Assembly: GCA_014238345.1 (NCBI GenBank)
Contig: JABABF010000149.1
Span: forward strand, 1 to 18,302
Direction of reading: 5' to 3'
DNA: 18,302 nt
From: Gammaproteobacteria bacterium
GTDB lineage: Bacteria > Pseudomonadota > Gammaproteobacteria > JABABF01
The notes beneath the pieces were generated by a model. The model was not told the DNA's origin and did not search any database. It saw only the letters and a list, made by a program, of their open reading frames with translations. This document shows positions 7,580 through 15,192 of this stretch, piece by piece. The translations under genes were made by a program, and so were the position numbers. Position 1 is the stretch's first letter. Each line of letters begins with the position of its first letter.

Positions 7580-8644
7580 ATGGCCTTGATCAGTATGCGT
7601 CAGTTGCTCGACCACGCCGCCGAGCGCGGCTACGGTGTGCCCGCCTTCAATGTCAATAACCTTGAGCAGATCCGAGCCATTATGGAGGCTGCCGATGCCA
7701 CCGACAGCCCAGTCATCGTGCAGGCCTCCGCCGGGGCACGCAAGTACGCTGGTGCAAACTTTCTGAGCCACTTGATCCTCGCCGCCATCGAGGAGTTTCC
7801 CCATATTCCCGTGGTCATGCACCAAGACCACGGGGTCTCTCCCGCTGTCTGCCAACGCTCCATCCAACTCGGCTTCAGCTCGGTGATGATGGACGGCTCG
7901 TTGCAAGAGGATGGCAAAACCCCTGCCGACTACGACTACAACCTCACCATCACCCGCCAAGTGGTGGAAATGGCTCACGCTTGTGGGGTCTCTGTGGAGG
8001 GGGAGCTAGGTTGCCTCGGCTCGCTAGAAACCGGCGAGGCTGGCAAAGAGGATGGCATCGGTGCCGAGGGCACCCTGAGCCACGAGCAAATGCTCACCGA
8101 CCCAGAAGAAGCCGCAGACTTTGTCGCCAAAACTCAGGTTGACGCACTGGCGATCGCCATCGGCACCAGCCACGGCGCCTATAAGTTTTCGCGCCGCCCC
8201 ACCGGCGATATCCTTGACATCGACCGCATCAAGGCCATCCACACCCGCCTGCCGAATACCCACTTGGTGATGCACGGCTCCTCTTCGGTGCCGCAGGAGT
8301 GGCTGGCAATTATCAACGAGTACGGCGGCGAGCTGCCGGAGACCTATGGTGTGCCTGTCGAAGAAATCCAAGAAGGCATCCGCCACGGTGTATGCAAGGT
8401 CAACATTGACACCGACCTGCGACTGGCCTCCACCGGAGCCGTCCGCCGCTTCCTCGCCACACATCCAGCAGAATTTGACCCGCGCAAATACTTGCAAGAG
8501 ACTCTAGTCGCAATGAAAGACATCTGCGTGGCTCGTTATCAGGCCTTCGGCACCGCTGGACAGGCCGCACACATCAGCCCCATCAGCCTAGAGCGGATGG
8601 CAGAGCGCTACGAAAGCGGCGAGCTAATAGCCCAAGTGCACTGA
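7580..8644 (+). CDS. fba: Class II fructose-bisphosphate aldolase, Calvin-cycle subtype
   Basis: Zinc-dependent cytoplasmic aldolase converting fructose-1,6-bisphosphate to DHAP and glyceraldehyde-3-phosphate, and the reverse. Its 354 residues show the class II ligands and active site: HQDHG (81-85, catalytic Asp83 and zinc His84), VEGELG (139-144), AIGTSHGAYKF (193-203, His198), HLVMHGSSSVP (228-238, His232) and CKVNIDTDLR (272-281). Length and motif spacing match the Calvin-cycle subtype (CbbA/TIGR01521-like), which is also a common general aldolase in proteobacteria. No rubisco or other cbb gene is visible here, so autotrophy is not implied. AGGAG lies nine bases before ATG. It is the first gene of a tight three-gene run with a GlcD-like oxidase 20 bp downstream. 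A small inverted repeat TAAGCG-CTAT-CGCTTA lies upstream. Confidence 0.96.
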   Translation: MALISMRQLLDHAAERGYGVPAFNVNNLEQIRAIMEAADATDSPVIVQASAGARKYAGANFLSHLILAAIEEFPHIPVVMHQDHGVSPAVCQRSIQLGFSSVMMDGSLQEDGKTPADYDYNLTITRQVVEMAHACGVSVEGELGCLGSLETGEAGKEDGIGAEGTLSHEQMLTDPEEAADFVAKTQVDALAIAIGTSHGAYKFSRRPTGDILDIDRIKAIHTRLPNTHLVMHGSSSVPQEWLAIINEYGGELPETYGVPVEEIQEGIRHGVCKVNIDTDLRLASTGAVRRFLATHPAEFDPRKYLQETLVAMKDICVARYQAFGTAGQAAHISPISLERMAERYESGELIAQVH

Positions 8645-8664
8645 GCGGCTCCCCCGCCGCCACT

Positions 8665-10089
8665 ATGCCCGCCAACACCCCTCTGCGGCACCGCCACCAC
8701 CGCAGAGCGGCCAGCGCTATTGAAGCGCTGATTGGTAGTGGACGCGCCACCGAAGCACCCGAAGCCTTAGCGCACTACGGTTGCGACTGGAGCCGCGCCG
8801 CCACCCCCGCACCTGCCGCTGTTGCCTTTCCGCAATCAACGGCTGAAATCCAGACACTGGTGCGCTGGGCCAACGACAGCGGCACCGCACTGGTACCCTC
8901 GGGTGGACGAACCGGCCTCAGCGGCGGGGCGATCGCTGCTCACGGCGAGGTAGTACTGTCGCTGGAGCGCATGAGCCGCATCCTAGACTTCGATAGCACT
9001 GATCGCATAGTGCACTGCGAGGCGGGGCTACGCACCCGCGCCCTACAGGACTACGCCGCCGAACGCGACCTGCAATATCCAATCGATTTGGCCGCTGCTG
9101 GCTCCAGCCATATCGGCGGGAACATCGCCACCAATGCTGGCGGCCTGCATGTCTTGCGACATGGCATGACACGCAACCAAGTCGCCGGGCTGTGCGTCAT
9201 CACTGGCGCTGGCGAGCGGCTCGACTTAGATCGCGCCCTGCTCAAAGACAACAGCGGTGCCGAGTTACGGCAGCTATTCATCGGCACTGAGGGAACCCTC
9301 GGCGTGGTGGCCGAGGCGCAACTGCGGCTCACCTCACCGCCGCCGCCCGCCGCCACCGCGCTGATTGCACTCACCGAAGTGGCGGTGCTGGGCGAGGCCG
9401 TGGGTGCGCTACAACATCACCTAACACTACTAGCCTGCGAGTTCCTTGATGCCGCCGCGATGGCTCGTGCGCTGGCCGCTGCCAACGAGTGCTCCGCGCC
9501 GCCGAGCGCCCCCGGCTACTTACTGGTGGAATATGCAGCAGACGACGCGGCCGTTGCGGCTTGGGAGACGCTCAGCGAGGCTCCGTGGATGCCCAGTTGC
9601 CAGATCGCCAGTAGCAAGCGCCAATGCCAACGGCTATGGCGGTTGCGCGAGAGCCTCAGCCCAGCACTGGCACCGCTGCACCCACACAAGTGGGATTTGT
9701 CAGTGCGTCCGGCACGTCAGGCCTCCCTGCTGGCTGGCGCTGAGCGACTGTTGCAGGAACATTTCCCCAACGGTGAGTGGCTGTGGTTCGGTCACGCCGC
9801 CGACGGCAACCTGCATCTTAATGTGTTGCCAGATGTAGCAGAGGGTGCCGCGCCAAGCCCCTTCGCTGAGCGTTGCCAGCACTTCGAAGCGGCTCTGTTC
9901 GGGCTACTTCTGGAGCTCAATGGCAGTGCCTCTGCCGAACACGGCATCGGCTTGTTGCGCCAGGGCTGGCTACTGCGCTCGCGTTCGGCAGCAGAGCTGG
10001 CCGTCCTGCGCGACCTGAAGCGGTTATTCGACCCCAACGGGGTACTCAACCCCGGCAAGCTGCTACCAGCGACCGACACCGAGGGCTAG
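8665..10089 (+). CDS. FAD-linked 2-hydroxyacid oxidase/dehydrogenase (GlcD/D-LDH/D2HGDH family)
   Basis: A 474-residue PCMH-type FAD flavoprotein. The FAD-binding domain contains PSGGRTGLSGGA (78-89) and the family GG-N-AT-N-AGG motif, IGGNIATNAGG (150-160). The C-terminal FAD-linked oxidase domain contains HKWDLSVRP (341-349), the metal-binding-type motif FGHAADGNLHLNV (375-387), SAEHGIGLLR (423-432) and FDPNGVLNPGK (455-465). Enzymes of this type oxidise D-lactate, glycolate or D-2-hydroxyglutarate to the 2-oxoacid. The sequence alone does not separate these. No GlcE or GlcF partner and no Fe-S domain follow, which argues for a stand-alone D-2-hydroxyacid dehydrogenase over the three-subunit glycolate oxidase. 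The gene lies 20 bp after fba and 10 bp before an MFS gene, so the three are probably co-transcribed. The ribosome site is weak, consistent with coupling. Confidence 0.88.
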   Translation: MPANTPLRHRHHRRAASAIEALIGSGRATEAPEALAHYGCDWSRAATPAPAAVAFPQSTAEIQTLVRWANDSGTALVPSGGRTGLSGGAIAAHGEVVLSLERMSRILDFDSTDRIVHCEAGLRTRALQDYAAERDLQYPIDLAAAGSSHIGGNIATNAGGLHVLRHGMTRNQVAGLCVITGAGERLDLDRALLKDNSGAELRQLFIGTEGTLGVVAEAQLRLTSPPPPAATALIALTEVAVLGEAVGALQHHLTLLACEFLDAAAMARALAAANECSAPPSAPGYLLVEYAADDAAVAAWETLSEAPWMPSCQIASSKRQCQRLWRLRESLSPALAPLHPHKWDLSVRPARQASLLAGAERLLQEHFPNGEWLWFGHAADGNLHLNVLPDVAEGAAPSPFAERCQHFEAALFGLLLELNGSASAEHGIGLLRQGWLLRSRSAAELAVLRDLKRLFDPNGVLNPGKLLPATDTEG

Positions 10090-10099
10090 GGCGCAGTAC

Positions 10100-11377
10100 A
10101 TGGGCAACACCACTACCACCCTGAGCTATTGGCGCTTCCTGCGCGATTACTGGCGCCTGCTCGGCTTCTGCCTGCTGGCCACCTTCTGCTCCAGCTTCGG
10201 CCAAACCTTCTATGTGGCGTTGTTCAACGGCCATCTGCAGGAAACTTTTGAGCTCAGCGCCAGCCAACTCGCCGCGCTATACGCCACCGCCACATTGATC
10301 AGCGGAGCCGCCCTGCCATGGGTCGGCGCACTGGTCGACCGCATGCGGTTGCCAATGTACACCACACTTGTCTTCGCTGGCCTAGCTGGCTCCTGCCTGT
10401 TGATGTCATGGCTACCAGTGCTATGGATGTTGCTACCCGCCTATGTGGGTCTGCGGCTGTTCGGGCAGGGATTGATGGGGCTCCTCGCGCAGACCGTTAT
10501 CGGGCGCTATTTCGAAGAATACTGCGGACGGGCGGCTGGCATCAGCCCGCTGGGGGTGTTTTTAGGGCAGCTGCTACTGCCAGTGAGCGCCGTCTTCGCC
10601 ATGCAGTACATGGAGCTGGATTGGCGCACAACTTGGCTGATCGCCGCCGTGCTGATCGGCCTGTGGAGCATGAAGGCTCACTTCTTCCTGCACGACAGCG
10701 GCGGCCCCAACAGCTACTGCTTACTGCATGCCAACTACCTGCAGCGCATCGCGGCGGCAGAGCACAGTGGCAGTAGCAACCATGACACACGGTGCCGCCA
10801 GTGGCGGCGTGGCGAAGTGCTACGCGACTGGCGCTTCCACGCCCTGTTAGTATCAATGCTAGCCGCGCCCTTCATCGTCACCGGTGTGCTATTCAACCAA
10901 GTGTGGCTAGCAGAGCTGAAAGGCTGGGAGCTGACCTCATGGGCTCTGGGCTTCGTCAGCTATTCGGTGGCAGCGGCGGCGGTATCGCCACTGGCGGGTA
11001 TTGCGGTGGATCGCATCGGCGCCATCCGCTGGATCGGCTGGGCGCTGTTGCCGATGGGCGTGGGCTTAGCGCTCTTTCCCTTCATTGAACAGGTGTGGGG
11101 GGCGCACCTGTTGTTGGGGTCGCTCGGCTTATCAGTGGGCATGGCGATGCCCGCCAACACCCCCGCTTGGGTGAAGCTGTACGGCACACAGCACATTGGC
11201 TCCATCCGGGCGATGGTCTCAGCGGCGCTGGTGTTCTCCACCGCCGCCGCGCCGCTGATCTTCGGGCTGGCGATAGATCTGGGGGGCGGGCTACAGGCTA
11301 TCGTACTGATCAGTTTGGCGCTATTGCTAGCGGCCTGGTTGCTGCGCCAGGCGGTGCTACGCAGCGAGCGGGCGTAG
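10100..11377 (+). CDS. MFS transporter, probably organic-acid type
   Basis: A 425-residue protein with about 12 predicted membrane helices. The MFS loop-2/3 signature is visible as WVGALVDRMRLP (near 74-85), and the pseudo-repeat GIAVDRIGAIR lies in the second half. A cytosolic loop between helices 6 and 7 is Cys/His/Arg-rich (about 206-250). It starts 10 bp after the hydroxyacid oxidase stop with a poor AGGGC ribosome site, indicating an operon. Genomic context suggests export or import of the 2-hydroxyacid or 2-oxoacid handled by the oxidase. That is inference, as no substrate signature is visible. The 3' side leads into an IS5 remnant, and no terminator hairpin is evident. Confidence 0.8.
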   Translation: MGNTTTTLSYWRFLRDYWRLLGFCLLATFCSSFGQTFYVALFNGHLQETFELSASQLAALYATATLISGAALPWVGALVDRMRLPMYTTLVFAGLAGSCLLMSWLPVLWMLLPAYVGLRLFGQGLMGLLAQTVIGRYFEEYCGRAAGISPLGVFLGQLLLPVSAVFAMQYMELDWRTTWLIAAVLIGLWSMKAHFFLHDSGGPNSYCLLHANYLQRIAAAEHSGSSNHDTRCRQWRRGEVLRDWRFHALLVSMLAAPFIVTGVLFNQVWLAELKGWELTSWALGFVSYSVAAAAVSPLAGIAVDRIGAIRWIGWALLPMGVGLALFPFIEQVWGAHLLLGSLGLSVGMAMPANTPAWVKLYGTQHIGSIRAMVSAALVFSTAAAPLIFGLAIDLGGGLQAIVLISLALLLAAWLLRQAVLRSERA

Positions 11378-11426
11378 TCAGTGGGGGAGGGCACAAGGAG
11401 TATATCGTCGTGATGCACAAGTATTC

Positions 11427-11774
11427 AGGAAACTCTGATTTATTGACCTGACTGTAATAAAACACAAATATCCAGATATAACATCCGCGCAATGCGCACC
11501 TTCGTTGGGATTGATTTGAGTCGTGAGCCAGTACCGGATGAGACCACGGTATGTAAGTTTCGCCGTCTGCTGGAGAAGCATCATTTGGGGGAGAAACTCT
11601 TTCGGCTAGTGAAGCAATATTTACCCGATAACGGCCTCCATGCGATGCCACGATCCTCCGTGCGCCGAGTTCGACGAAGAATAATGGAGAGACAACGGAT
11701 CCCGAGATGCCCCCGAATCCGAAATCATGGAAGACTGGATCTCGCTTGGTGTGACAATGTGCAGACCTTCCCTA
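11427..11774 (+). mobile_element. Internally deleted IS5-family insertion sequence remnant
   Basis: AGGAAACTCTGATTTATTG (from 11427) resembles IS5-family left ends. The reverse complement of about 11756-11774, AGGGAAGGTCTGCACATTG, is an imperfect partner sharing AGG-AA, TCTG and ATTG. Between them only about 280 bp of transposase sequence survives, against about 1 kb in an intact element. Roughly the first 75-80 codons and the C-terminal half are missing. No target-site duplication is obvious. The ends are inferred from memory of the family and are imperfect. Confidence 0.5.
11477..11754 (+). pseudogene. IS5-family transposase fragment, frameshifted
   Basis: In one frame YNIRAMRTFVGIDL, then PVPDETTVCKFRRLLEKHHL and GEKLFRLVKQYL (11477-about 11635), match the N-terminal middle of IS5-group transposases (AMRRFVGIDL...PDETTxCKFRHLLE). 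The match then jumps by a -1 shift to DATILRAPSSTKNNGETTDP (from 11644), the family's first-Asp motif VDATIIxAPSSTKN, ending at a TGA at 11752-11754. A short deletion between GLH and DATI explains the shift. The N-terminus and the later catalytic Asp and Glu are absent, so it cannot be active. Confidence 0.88.
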
Positions 11775-11898
11775 GGGGTATTTGATGTGTCCCAAAGCAT
11801 GTCCCATACCCCCAACACCCACCCATAGACAATTCTCCCGCCATGCCGTACAGTGAATAGTCCTAAAGTTCCCCCGCCATAGTGCGCTGAAATTCACC

Positions 11899-12444
11899 GT
11901 GAATCCGCATTTTGTTACGGTGCTGATGGGCTCCGACTCGGATTGGCCAGCTGTGAGCGCAGCTGTCAAAGTGTTGCGCGAGCTGCAGATTCCCTTTGAG
12001 GCGCGGGTGCTCTCGGCTCACCGCTCCCCTCAGGCCTTGGTCGATTACTTGGCCGATGCCGAGCTGCGCGGTGCCGCCGTGCATATCGCCGCCGCGGGCA
12101 TGGCCGCACACTTGGCCGGGGCGGTTGCCGCCCACAGCCAGCTCCCGGTAATCGGGGTGCCAATGGGTGGCGATCTCGGCGGTGTCGATGCTTTGTTCGC
12201 CACCGTGCAAATGCCCGCCGGTGTGCCGGTGGCAACCACCGCCATCGGTCGCGCCGGGGCTGCCAATGCCGCGTGGCTGGCGGCACGTATTCTCGCCCTC
12301 GGCGATGAAGCGCTGGCATCGCGGCTGGCGACGGCTCGCCAAGCCATGGCAACACGGGTTGCCGAGCGCGATCAGGCGCTGCAGGTGCAATTGTCTCATG
12401 AGGCGGCCACAACGACCGAGCCCTCGCCTCAGGGCGCGGTGTGA
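11899..12444 (+). CDS. purE: 5-(carboxyamino)imidazole ribonucleotide mutase (PurE)
   Basis: Purine biosynthesis enzyme that interconverts N5-CAIR and CAIR in the cytoplasm. Its 181 residues show VLMGSDSDWP (8-17), LSAHRSP (38-44), AGMAAHLAG (64-73), VPMGGDLGGVDAL and VQMPAGVPVAT, then AIGRAGAANAAWLA. These are the standard PurE order and spacing. The start is GTG at 11899. No strong ribosome site is seen, but the protein begins directly before the first strand. The usual partner purK is not adjacent. tsaC follows with a 4-bp GTGA overlap. This is the first gene of a five-gene overlapping block lying just downstream of the IS5 remnant. The last about 20 residues are a low-complexity tail (HEAATTTEPSPQGAV). 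Confidence 0.95.
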   Translation: MNPHFVTVLMGSDSDWPAVSAAVKVLRELQIPFEARVLSAHRSPQALVDYLADAELRGAAVHIAAAGMAAHLAGAVAAHSQLPVIGVPMGGDLGGVDALFATVQMPAGVPVATTAIGRAGAANAAWLAARILALGDEALASRLATARQAMATRVAERDQALQVQLSHEAATTTEPSPQGAV

Positions 12445-13004
12445 GTGCCGCATCGCGCCTGCGCATCGCCGCTGAGACACTGTGCGCAGGTGGTCTCGTC
12501 GCCTACCCTACCGAGGGGGTCTGGGGGCTGGGCTGTGATCCGCTCAATGGGTTGGCCGTAGCGCGGCTACTCAACCTCAAGCGCCGAGCCGTCACCTGCG
12601 GTCTGATCTTGATTGGTGCCGACAGCGGGCAATTTCTACCCTACCTGCGCGGCTTAGCAACCGAGCTACGGGCACGCTTTGATGCCCCACAATCCCACGG
12701 CATCACTTGGCTAGTACCCGATAACGGTAGCGCACCGCCGTGGATCCGCGGCCGCCATCGCAATGTCGCCCTGCGCATCACCACGCACCCCATAGCAGCG
12801 GCGCTGTGTCGGCGCTTCGGTGGCCCGCTAGTCTCCACCTCGGCCAACACTTCCGGGAGGCGCACTCCGCACCACGCCTTTCAAGTGCGTCGCCTGTGCC
12901 GCCGTCAACCTTCGGTCTATCTGTTGCCCGGAGCACTGGGCGGACGCGGTCAGCCAACGCCGATCAACCACCTCAGCACTGGAGCCGCGCTTCGCCATGG
13001 CTGA
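12441..13004 (+). CDS. tsaC: Threonylcarbamoyl-AMP synthase (TsaC/YrdC type)
   Basis: Makes L-threonylcarbamoyl-adenylate from Thr, bicarbonate and ATP for tRNA t6A37. The 187-residue length matches the short TsaC form (E. coli 190) with no Sua5 domain. Motifs: LVAYPTEGVWGLGCDP (19-34), LLNLKRR (43-49), GLILIGAD (54-61), ALRITTHPIAAALC (110-123), PLVSTSANTSGR (129-140) and a C-terminus like E. coli (PTPINHLSTGAALRHG). The canonical KxR...KG signature reads KRRAVTCG, so the downstream Lys is Cys53, and the usual GPVT(F/L) strand reads HGITWL. Both are unusual. The GTG start overlaps the purE stop by 4 bp, and its end overlaps hemF by 8 bp. Function is probable, but the substitution at an ATP-contacting position should be noted. 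Confidence 0.9.
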   Translation: MSAASRLRIAAETLCAGGLVAYPTEGVWGLGCDPLNGLAVARLLNLKRRAVTCGLILIGADSGQFLPYLRGLATELRARFDAPQSHGITWLVPDNGSAPPWIRGRHRNVALRITTHPIAAALCRRFGGPLVSTSANTSGRRTPHHAFQVRRLCRRQPSVYLLPGALGGRGQPTPINHLSTGAALRHG

Positions 13005-13965
13005 CAAAGACGCAAATACCGTGCCTCTGGAGGTCACTTTGCGCTGGCTACAGGACTGGCAGAGCCGTCTGTGCGCGGTGCTGGAGCAGGCCAATGGGGA
13101 TACGGCACACTTTCAGACCGAGCGCTGGCAACGAGCAGAGGGCGGCGGTGGTGAATCGCGCCTGCTTGAGGGTGGCCAAGTGTTTGAGAAAGCCGGTGTC
13201 AACTACTCGCATATTCAGGGGGCCACCTTGCCAAAAATCGCCAGCGCGGGGCGGGCAGAGCTGGGTGGGATGCCGTTCCAAGCGGCGGGCGTATCGCTGG
13301 TTATACATCCCCAAAACCCCTATGTACCCACCTGCCACAGCAACCTGCGCGTATTTAGTAGTAACACACCGGAAGGAGAGCCCGTCTGGTGGTTCGGCGG
13401 CGGCTACGACCTGACTCCCTGCTATGGCTTCGCCGAGGACTGCCTCCACTGGCACACCACTGCTTGCGATGCCTGCGCCCCCTTCGGTGGCTCGGTCTAC
13501 CCGCGCTTCAAGCGCTGGTGCGATGAATACTTCCAGTTGCCACACCGAAACGGCGAGGCTCGCGGCATCGGCGGTCTGTTTTTTGACGATCTCAATGAGT
13601 GGGGCTTCGAGCGTTGCCTCGCCTTCATCCAAAGCATTGGTGAGAGCTTCTTTGAGGCCTATCTGCCACTGGTGCATCGTCGCAAAGACACCCCCTACGG
13701 CGAACGCGAACGCAGCTTTCAAGCGCATCGGCGCGGGCGCTATGCCGAGTTCAACTTGCTGTGGGACCGCGGCACGCGCTTCGGCCTACAATCTGGCGGT
13801 CGCACCGAGTCGATCTTGATGTCGTTGCCGCCGTCAGCGCACTGGAGGCAACAACCCGCCACCGAGGCCGACAGCTCCGAAGCGCGGCTGGGGAAGGAGT
13901 TCCTCGTCCCCCGCAACTGGTTGGGCACCGCAGAAGTATCATCCGCCACCACGAGGGCATCATGA
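12997..13965 (+). CDS. hemF: Oxygen-dependent coproporphyrinogen III oxidase
   Basis: Converts coproporphyrinogen III to protoporphyrinogen IX with O2 in heme synthesis. The 322-residue protein follows E. coli HemF throughout: VIHPQNPYVPTCHSN (102-116), FGGGYDLTPCYGFAEDCLHW (133-152), VYPRFKRWCDEYF (167-179), RGIGGLFFDDLN (189-200), YGERERSFQAHRRGRYAEFN and GGRTESILMSLPP near the end. The conserved histidines are at 104, 114, 153 and 183. The ATG lies inside the tsaC 3' end (8-bp overlap), and the TGA overlaps the aroE ATG (ATGA). The tail after the usual end (NWL) adds about 13 residues made by the overlap with aroE upstream sequence. Presence of hemF indicates aerobic growth. Confidence 0.97.
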   Translation: MADKDANTVPLEVTLRWLQDWQSRLCAVLEQANGDTAHFQTERWQRAEGGGGESRLLEGGQVFEKAGVNYSHIQGATLPKIASAGRAELGGMPFQAAGVSLVIHPQNPYVPTCHSNLRVFSSNTPEGEPVWWFGGGYDLTPCYGFAEDCLHWHTTACDACAPFGGSVYPRFKRWCDEYFQLPHRNGEARGIGGLFFDDLNEWGFERCLAFIQSIGESFFEAYLPLVHRRKDTPYGERERSFQAHRRGRYAEFNLLWDRGTRFGLQSGGRTESILMSLPPSAHWRQQPATEADSSEARLGKEFLVPRNWLGTAEVSSATTRAS

Positions 13966-14795
13966 CCGATCGCTACGCCGTATTCGGCAACCCCATAGAG
14001 CACAGTTTGTCGCCTCGCATTCACAACTCCTTCGCAGAGGCACTCGGTGACCGCGTGGAGTACAACCGACTGTGCGTGCCGCTGGACGGCTTTGATGAGG
14101 CGGTACAGAGCTTCTTCAGTAGCGGTGGCAGGGGCCTCAACATCACTTTGCCATTCAAACAGCACGCCTTTATTTTCGCTGACGAACTGAGTGCTCGCGC
14201 CCTACAGGCCGGAGCCGTCAACACCCTGATCCCAACGGCAGCAGGTCAAGTGCGCGGTGATAACACCGATGGCATAGGTCTGATGCGCGACCTCAGCCGC
14301 AACCTCAATTGGGCAGTAGAGGATAAGCGGGTGCTGATGATCGGTGCGGGCGGGGCGGTGCGCGGCGTATTGGAGCCACTGTTGCTGGCAGGCCCTGCGC
14401 TGTTGGTCTTGGTCAATCGCACACCGTCTCGGGCACAGGAGCTAGAGGAGGATTTCGCCAATGTCGGCTCCATCATCGTGCGGGATTTTGCCGCGCTAGC
14501 GGTGGCCAAGCAGAGCTTTGACTTGGTAATCAACGGCACCAGCGCAGGTCAGGCGGACGAGTTGCCCCCCTTGCCCGAAAACCTGCTGAGACCAAACGGA
14601 CATTGCTATGACCTGCAGTACGGTGCCGCCGCCCAACCCTTCCTGCACTGGGGCGAGGCGCAGGGCGGCACCGTCAGCGACGGCCTCGGCATGCTGGTGG
14701 AGCAGGCGGCGGAATCGTTCAACATGTGGCGCGGCGTGGAGCCAGACACCGCGCCAGTGCTGAAAGTATTGCGCCAAGAGCAGGCAGCTCAATGA
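13962..14795 (+). CDS. aroE: Shikimate dehydrogenase (NADP+)
   Basis: Reduces 3-dehydroshikimate to shikimate in aromatic amino-acid synthesis. The 277-residue protein begins MTDRYAVFGNPIEHSLSP, with the shikimate-binding SLSP (15-18), NITLPFK with catalytic Lys66, GAVNTL (84-89), GDNTDG with catalytic Asp103, the NADP loop GAGGAVRG (128-135), INGTSAG and the C-terminal DGLGMLVEQAA. The frame is open upstream to 13761, but that part overlaps hemF out of frame. The ATG at 13962 shares ATGA with the hemF stop and has GAGGG about six bases upstream. NITLPFK is a mild variant of the usual N(V/I)TxPFK. It is followed by a 4-bp overlapping zinc-ribbon gene. Confidence 0.97.
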   Translation: MTDRYAVFGNPIEHSLSPRIHNSFAEALGDRVEYNRLCVPLDGFDEAVQSFFSSGGRGLNITLPFKQHAFIFADELSARALQAGAVNTLIPTAAGQVRGDNTDGIGLMRDLSRNLNWAVEDKRVLMIGAGGAVRGVLEPLLLAGPALLVLVNRTPSRAQELEEDFANVGSIIVRDFAALAVAKQSFDLVINGTSAGQADELPPLPENLLRPNGHCYDLQYGAAAQPFLHWGEAQGGTVSDGLGMLVEQAAESFNMWRGVEPDTAPVLKVLRQEQAAQ

Positions 14796-15034
14796 CGGCG
14801 GCGGGCGACAGTGCTGCAAAACCCAAGCGGCGCTTCATTGCCGGGGCGATCTGCCCAGAGTGCGGGGCAGAGGATCGCATCGCCCTGTTGGGCGCACCCG
14901 AAGGCGGCCTGCCCGCTCTAGAATGCGTTGCCTGCGGCCTGCACAAAGTGCTGAGTGAGATGATGGGCGATGCGCCGGACGCGCCAGTGCCAGACAATGT
15001 AGCGGATGTTGTGCGATGGATAGAGGCGAAGTGA
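14792..15034 (+). CDS. YheV-like putative zinc-ribbon protein (DUF2387)
   Basis: An 80-residue protein with a single zinc ribbon: RRFIAGAICPECGAEDRI (13-30), then ALECVACGL (42-50), giving Cys21-x2-Cys24 and Cys45-x2-Cys48. The RFIAGAxCP opening followed by ECVxCG is characteristic of the YheV family, found next to housekeeping genes in gammaproteobacteria and of unknown function. The start is the ATG at 14792 sharing ATGA with the aroE stop. The open frame extends upstream to 14726 but overlaps aroE. It closes the overlapping block. The only possible hairpin nearby is a weak A/T one about 120 nt downstream. Confidence 0.88.
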   Translation: MTAAGDSAAKPKRRFIAGAICPECGAEDRIALLGAPEGGLPALECVACGLHKVLSEMMGDAPDAPVPDNVADVVRWIEAK

Positions 15035-15192
15035 ATGATAACCGTCAAGACTAACGGCTCTCCGTGGAACTAGGCAGAGAATGCGGCACTAGTCAACCGC
15101 CACTGCGACTATGACATGCTGGGTAAACAGTATTGAAATTAAGGCCCTAGAACTTAGCAAAAAATTCTTTTTTTGATCGCTAGAAATGTGCG
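15035..15192. other. AT-rich gap before the HNH remnant
   Basis: No gene is supported. GC falls to about one third in the 15121-15180 stretch. An A6-TTC-T7 tract flanked by TAGC and GCTA (about 15155-15182) could form a weak hairpin, but the stem is almost all A-T. It may be the decayed upstream part of the pseudogene that follows. Confidence 0.4.

Noticed and set aside
7580..8644. Evidence of autotrophy from the Calvin-cycle-type aldolase
   Set aside because: This subtype is also used as a general aldolase, and no other Calvin-cycle gene is in the window.
13761..13961. Upstream extension of the aroE frame
   Set aside because: It overlaps hemF coding sequence out of frame. The ATG at 13962 has a ribosome site and begins the conserved protein.
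15155..15182. A6-TTC-T7 tract flanked by TAGC/GCTA as a terminator for the purE-yheV block
   Set aside because: The stem is almost entirely A-T with no GC core, and it sits about 120 nt past the last gene in AT-rich DNA.
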